Shown in pieces: positions 60,206 through 64,000 of a stretch of 64,000 nt of DNA. The DNA is taken from positions 1,500,501 to 1,564,500 of the forward strand of contig AP031351.1 in the NCBI GenBank assembly GCA_037833965.1, in the 5' to 3' direction. How positions within the stretch are numbered: position 1 is the first letter of the stretch; every line of letters starts with the position of its first letter. A program made the position numbers and the translations under genes. The notes below the pieces were generated by a model. It was not told the origin of the DNA. It was given only the letters and a program-made list of their open reading frames with translations, and did not search any database. The DNA comes from Marchantia polymorpha subsp. ruderalis. Taxonomy: Eukaryota > Streptophyta > Marchantiopsida > Marchantiales > Marchantiaceae.

Positions 60206-61640
60206 CTAGCCATGATCTTTGATAAGCAACATATGATAATAAATTACACTATTAAATTATACAAAATCAATAGAAATAAAAAAATAAAATCGACATAAAC
60301 CTGTAACATAATTAATTAATGTAATTTGATAGCTTCATAAATTTCTAATCAAAGACAATGAAGAAATAAGAAAAAATAAATTTTATTTTATATAAATATT
60401 TATTTAAAAAATTATCTATTTACTTATCAAATCATCATACTTATATCAATCAATTTATGTTTGCAAACAAAGTATCTTTACATAGAGATCTATGCACAAA
60501 TTAATATTATTATCTTACATTTGTCTACATTCAATCTAAGTTTTAGTTTGACATAAGTTTAGTTAAGTTGATGTAATTTTTTCTTTCATTGAAATGAAAT
60601 GAAGTACAAATCTAAGATATACAATCAATTTTGAAATGCTTTTATTTCATTATTTGTGACTTTTGTTATAATTTTTCTAAAAAAATCAAGATTTTTCCAC
60701 AACTTAAGATTTTAAAAATTCAATTTAAAATGAGTGTACATGAAAATAGACTTTACATTTTTTCAATCGACTAGTTATAAACAGAAATTTTGAGTCAACT
60801 TAATACTTTATAAAAATTCAAGTTGGTTTTTTAAATGATATATTATATATTCATAGCTCCTTTATGAACTTAAAATTCTGTAGATGCAACATTTATTCAA
60901 ATGATATATTGTCAATTTGAGACTTTAATGATAATCAAGATGGCGATAAGTAAGTGATGTTTGTTATGTTCTCATAAGTATGTAGCTTTTACATGAAATT
61001 TACGTTTGCATACATTCCAATTGATTGAATTTACAACACAAATTACCATTAAGTCAATTGTAATTATGATAAATGTTGAACATGACACAGATTGACTGAT
61101 TAATTACATATCAACTACATGAAGCAAGTAAATACACAACCACCAAGATTTTTTAATTTATGGATGTGCAAAAATATCATTGCTTTGTTTCTTTAACATT
61201 TGATTATATAAGGAGTTAATATTGTCAACTTTGACATCTTAAAGTGAGCAAAAGTATCATATTGAATGATAAAATATAGTAAAATCCAAAAGAATTCAAG
61301 TTTTTATTCTTGTTGCCTAAAAGTTACATGAAACTATGAACGAGAGATTATTCAGGTGCATTTTTTAAAGTGCACTAATGTGTCGAATGTAGTATTCAAC
61401 ATGGTTGAAAAGTTTCTTACAAAATTTACTTAACCCTAATTGCTAGGATATATAAGTAGCATTCTAGTAGATACCTCAAACTTTTGAAAGTGCTTGGTGT
61501 GTACAGGGACGGTTGAGTGGCGAGTGTAATAAATCTCGGCTTTTGCATTAACGCGGCTGACTTTGTGTTGCAAGTGAATGTTTTAATTATTCTTTTCCAA
61601 GCGGACCCACATTTTGATTATGTAATTAGAACTGTTGGAA
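59856..61640. other. AT-rich spacer with a (TA)n tract
   Basis: Strongly AT-rich with no open frame of note. A TA dinucleotide run of about 13 units lies at 60178-60205. Nothing else is recognised. Confidence 0.6.
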
Positions 61641-62204
61641 AGAGTTCTTGAGACTTGACGTAAGGGTTACGACTTGCCGTAATCGACATTAGAGAACCCG
61701 TTCGAGTGAGATACGACTTTAGGGTTCCAACTTGCCTTGTTCAAATGAGATTTGACGTTAGGGTTACAACTAACATCAGACGTGAGGCTTAAAACTCGTT
61801 GATTTGAGTGTGTTCGAGCGAAAAGTGAGCATTGTGCTTCTGTGGTTTCTTGCTTTCGAGGAATTAGCAAGATCAAAGGTCTTGGATCTGAAATGAGTTT
61901 GGTTCTTCAGACTATAGAGTTACTCTTCCGAACTTCAAAAGATTCAAATGTGAGTTTTGATTTGTTTATTCTCCGAGCTTCATATTGATTCGATACACTT
62001 GCTTCGTGTCAAAAGCACGGCAAGCCATAAGAAGAGCTGTGCATGAAAAACGTCATGGTAGTTGATGTCGTAAGAATAGATGTTAGAACTACGGATTGAG
62101 ATTTTTGTTTGAGTATGTGCACATCATTTGTGATAAAGTATTATAAGAACTTAAAGACATCTAGACTATCGGGGCTGATCACAACTATGCTCTTCACTGC
62201 ATCT

Positions 62205-62396
62205 TCAAACTTGAGTGAAATAGGGTCCACTGTTGTCTAAGGGTGTGCAATTTGAAGAATAAGCCTCGGAGTGCTCACTCCTTGGCCGGTTTTTTGTTGT
62301 CACACTTCTTCCTGATCGATCTCGTCTTCGATTCTTGCTCTTGGTGACGACCTTTTTCTTCTTATTTTCGGTATCGGCAATTACTTTTGGCGCCAT
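62205..62396 (-). other. Small basic open frame in a repeat-like region, unrecognised
   Basis: It encodes a 63-residue peptide beginning MAPKVIADTENKKKK with RRRDRSGR, very Lys/Arg-rich and disordered-looking. It lies next to the retroelement relic and could be a gag or LTR-leader fragment or chance. No domain is recognised. Confidence 0.2.
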
Positions 62397-62599
62397 CGTT
62401 GAAGCTCAAACTACGTTCTAGCACGAGTCACTCATGAGTGCTTTGATCTAACATAGTGTAACACTAGGATTTAGATAGTAGCTTACTTGAAGATGAAACA
62501 TAAAGTCTGAAGATGCAATACCTTGAATGGTTGTACTTTATCTTATAAAGATACTTCAAACACATACATAAAGATAAGGTATTCTTTCGATCATACAAT

Positions 62600-62790
62600 A
62601 CCCTCCTAGTGGATTGATGACATGGCGGATAAATCTAATGAGCACACAGATTGCTGACGTGTTGCTCTCAAGTATCACACCAACTAGCACATTCAGTCCT
62701 TAACTAACAAGTACACGGATTGATGACGTGTTGTCGCAACTAACACACTCAAGTGGCACACGGATTGTTGACGTGACACTGTAGATATTT
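62600..62790. repeat. Three copies of a short motif containing TGACGTG
   Basis: The unit is approximately CACACGGATTGNTGACGTG, at about 62643-62663, 62712-62731 and 62759-62777. Each holds the TGACGTG (ACGT-core) sequence bound by plant bZIP factors. It sits where the minus-strand retroelement's 3' LTR would be expected. Confidence 0.6.
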
Positions 62791-62929
62791 CACTATCATC
62801 TACTCTACTCAATCTTAAGTAACCTTTACTTAAGTATAACTAACTGAAGACGTTTACAAATCTCATTACTTTTAAGATGCAACGTTCTTGTTGCACATAC
62901 ATTCAAACTCATAAACTATCAAAGCTGCA

Positions 62930-63740
62930 TTTGCTAAATTTGTAGTTGGTATCCAAGTTGATTCTTATAATGAATAGCCTCTCTATTGAATCAAATATTC
63001 TACTTTGGTATGTTTATAACCTCAAATACGTTTCTTGAGTATATTCTTTACCTCAAACTCATCATGATTTGCTATCTAGATTAGGAGAGGTGATGATGCT
63101 AGTTGGTTGATGAATTGTTTTGGTCGTGATACATGTTGTCGCAATCGTGACACATGAAATATCAGATGTATTTTTGTATGCAATGAAAGTTCCATTTTGT
63201 ATGACACTTAATCAATATGCTTCAGAATAAAAACTGTATCAATGAACCTAAGGGTTTAACTTTGGTGTTAATTCAAGAGATAAATTTGTTGTAGATAATC
63301 AAACATGATCTCCTAACTCAAAAATCAATTCTCTACGACATGCATCTACATGTTGTTTTTGCCAATTTTGAGCTATCAGCAACTTCTTCTTGACCTAATG
63401 TAATGTTTTGTGAATATGCTCCATAAACTTGTTGACTACTACAATTTTAGTCAAAACTCCTCTCCCTTTGGAAGTTGCATCAAACTTGAAGAAGTTATAG
63501 AATGAGCAACATATATGGGTTAAAATGAAGACACTTTTGTGGATGCATTAACATAATTGTTATATGAAAATTCCACAAGAGTGAAAAAGATGTCACAGTC
63601 TTCTTGCTCTTCTAATGTGAATACTCGTATCATATACTCTATGGTTCTATTTGACTTTTCAGTTTGTAAATCAGTTTGAGGATGATAGGCCGTTCACATT
63701 GTTATTTTTCTTTTTAAAAACCTAAACAAAATTTTCTAAA
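62930..63740 (-). pseudogene. Ty3/gypsy retrotransposon relic: integrase 3' part of pol
   Basis: Read on the minus strand, this stretch shows in order the integrase-core piece AYHPQTD followed by KSNRTIEYMIR, then VEFSYNNYVNASTK, then the linker IAQNWQKQHVDACRRELIFE with LGDHV, and LSTTNLSLELTPKLN of the C-terminal integrase region. Stops and frameshifts interrupt nearly every segment. Order and spacing match plant Ty3/gypsy pol, whose integrase inserts the DNA copy. Reverse transcriptase would lie to the right of the window edge; the 3' LTR to the left. Only decayed pieces remain, so this is a dead copy. Confidence 0.82.
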
Positions 63741-64000
63741 GTAAACTAGTGAAGTGAATACATCTATTTGTGATTAACACTTTGATTAAAATATGATTCA
63801 CAAAAACTGCATCTAAATACAATTGAACTAGTTATGGAACTGCTACTGTTTGCACTAACAACTCTATGATAAAATGTGTGATAAAATGAGTGAGTTAATG
63901 AAGATTGACAATAACAATTAGTTCTAATTAACTCTTGTGTACATAGAGACATTTTGATAGGTTTAAAACTAGAATTTCTGGCGGATTATTAATATAGGTT
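63741..64000. other. Right window edge, degraded repeat DNA
   Basis: By position this should be upstream pol sequence of the minus-strand gypsy relic, but I could not read a conserved motif in it. Confidence 0.3.

Noticed and set aside
1..64000. tRNA, rRNA or organelle-DNA insertions
   Set aside because: I looked for cloverleaf-like arms and for conserved plastid or rRNA words and saw none convincing; a dedicated tRNA scan would be decisive.

Overview
The window is nuclear DNA of a land plant. Genes are split by GT-AG introns of about 80 to 950 bases, exons are GC-richer than the very AT-rich spacers, and nearly all recognisable proteins are plant housekeeping proteins. Decayed DNA transposons and a Ty3/gypsy relic lie between the genes. 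A CENP-B/Tigger-type element, together with the overall style, would fit a bryophyte or other non-seed plant. That is inference only; the sequence does not name the species.

Layout: (1) 1-3369, minus: 5' part of FY/WDR33, the WD40 subunit of the mRNA polyadenylation machinery, running off the window start. (2) 3.4-9.6 kb: AT-rich spacer with an imperfect repeat array near 5.9 kb. (3) 10380-13079, plus: a two-exon GT37 xyloglucan-type fucosyltransferase with a signal anchor in its small first exon. (4) 13.1-17.7 kb: spacer with two unrecognised coding-like stretches. (5) 17711-21446, minus: an eight-exon Era-type GTPase (ERG), probably organellar. (6) 23349 to about 32.9 kb, plus: a long GON4-like acidic/SANT protein, head-to-head with ERG. 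(7) 33-38.6 kb: decayed and AT-rich DNA. (8) 38633-41238, minus: an eight-exon low-molecular-weight purple acid phosphatase with an altered metal-ligand motif. (9) 41.3-45.1 kb: AT-rich spacer. (10) About 45.1-51.6 kb: a degenerate PIF/Harbinger element with transposase and Myb/trihelix genes facing each other. (11) 54996-57277, plus: a choline transporter-like (SLC44/CTL) gene, probably with a GC-rich 5' UTR exon and a 5' UTR intron. (12) 57895-59853: a Tigger/pogo element with intact TIRs and TA duplication but dead coding sequence. (13) 59.9-64 kb: AT-rich DNA, then a Ty3/gypsy integrase relic on the minus strand.

The genes do not form a pathway or operon. They are independent eukaryotic loci: RNA 3'-end processing, wall or glycoprotein fucosylation, organellar ribosome assembly, transcriptional regulation, phosphate metabolism and choline/lipid transport. 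I reconstructed exon joins by hand from splice sites, reading phase and family conservation; the six main gene models stay in frame throughout. I saw no CRISPR array, operon, rRNA or convincing tRNA. I did not find a clear new multi-gene system. The best leads are the GDHD phosphatase, the bounded Tigger element, the Harbinger element and several unrecognised coding-like relics.
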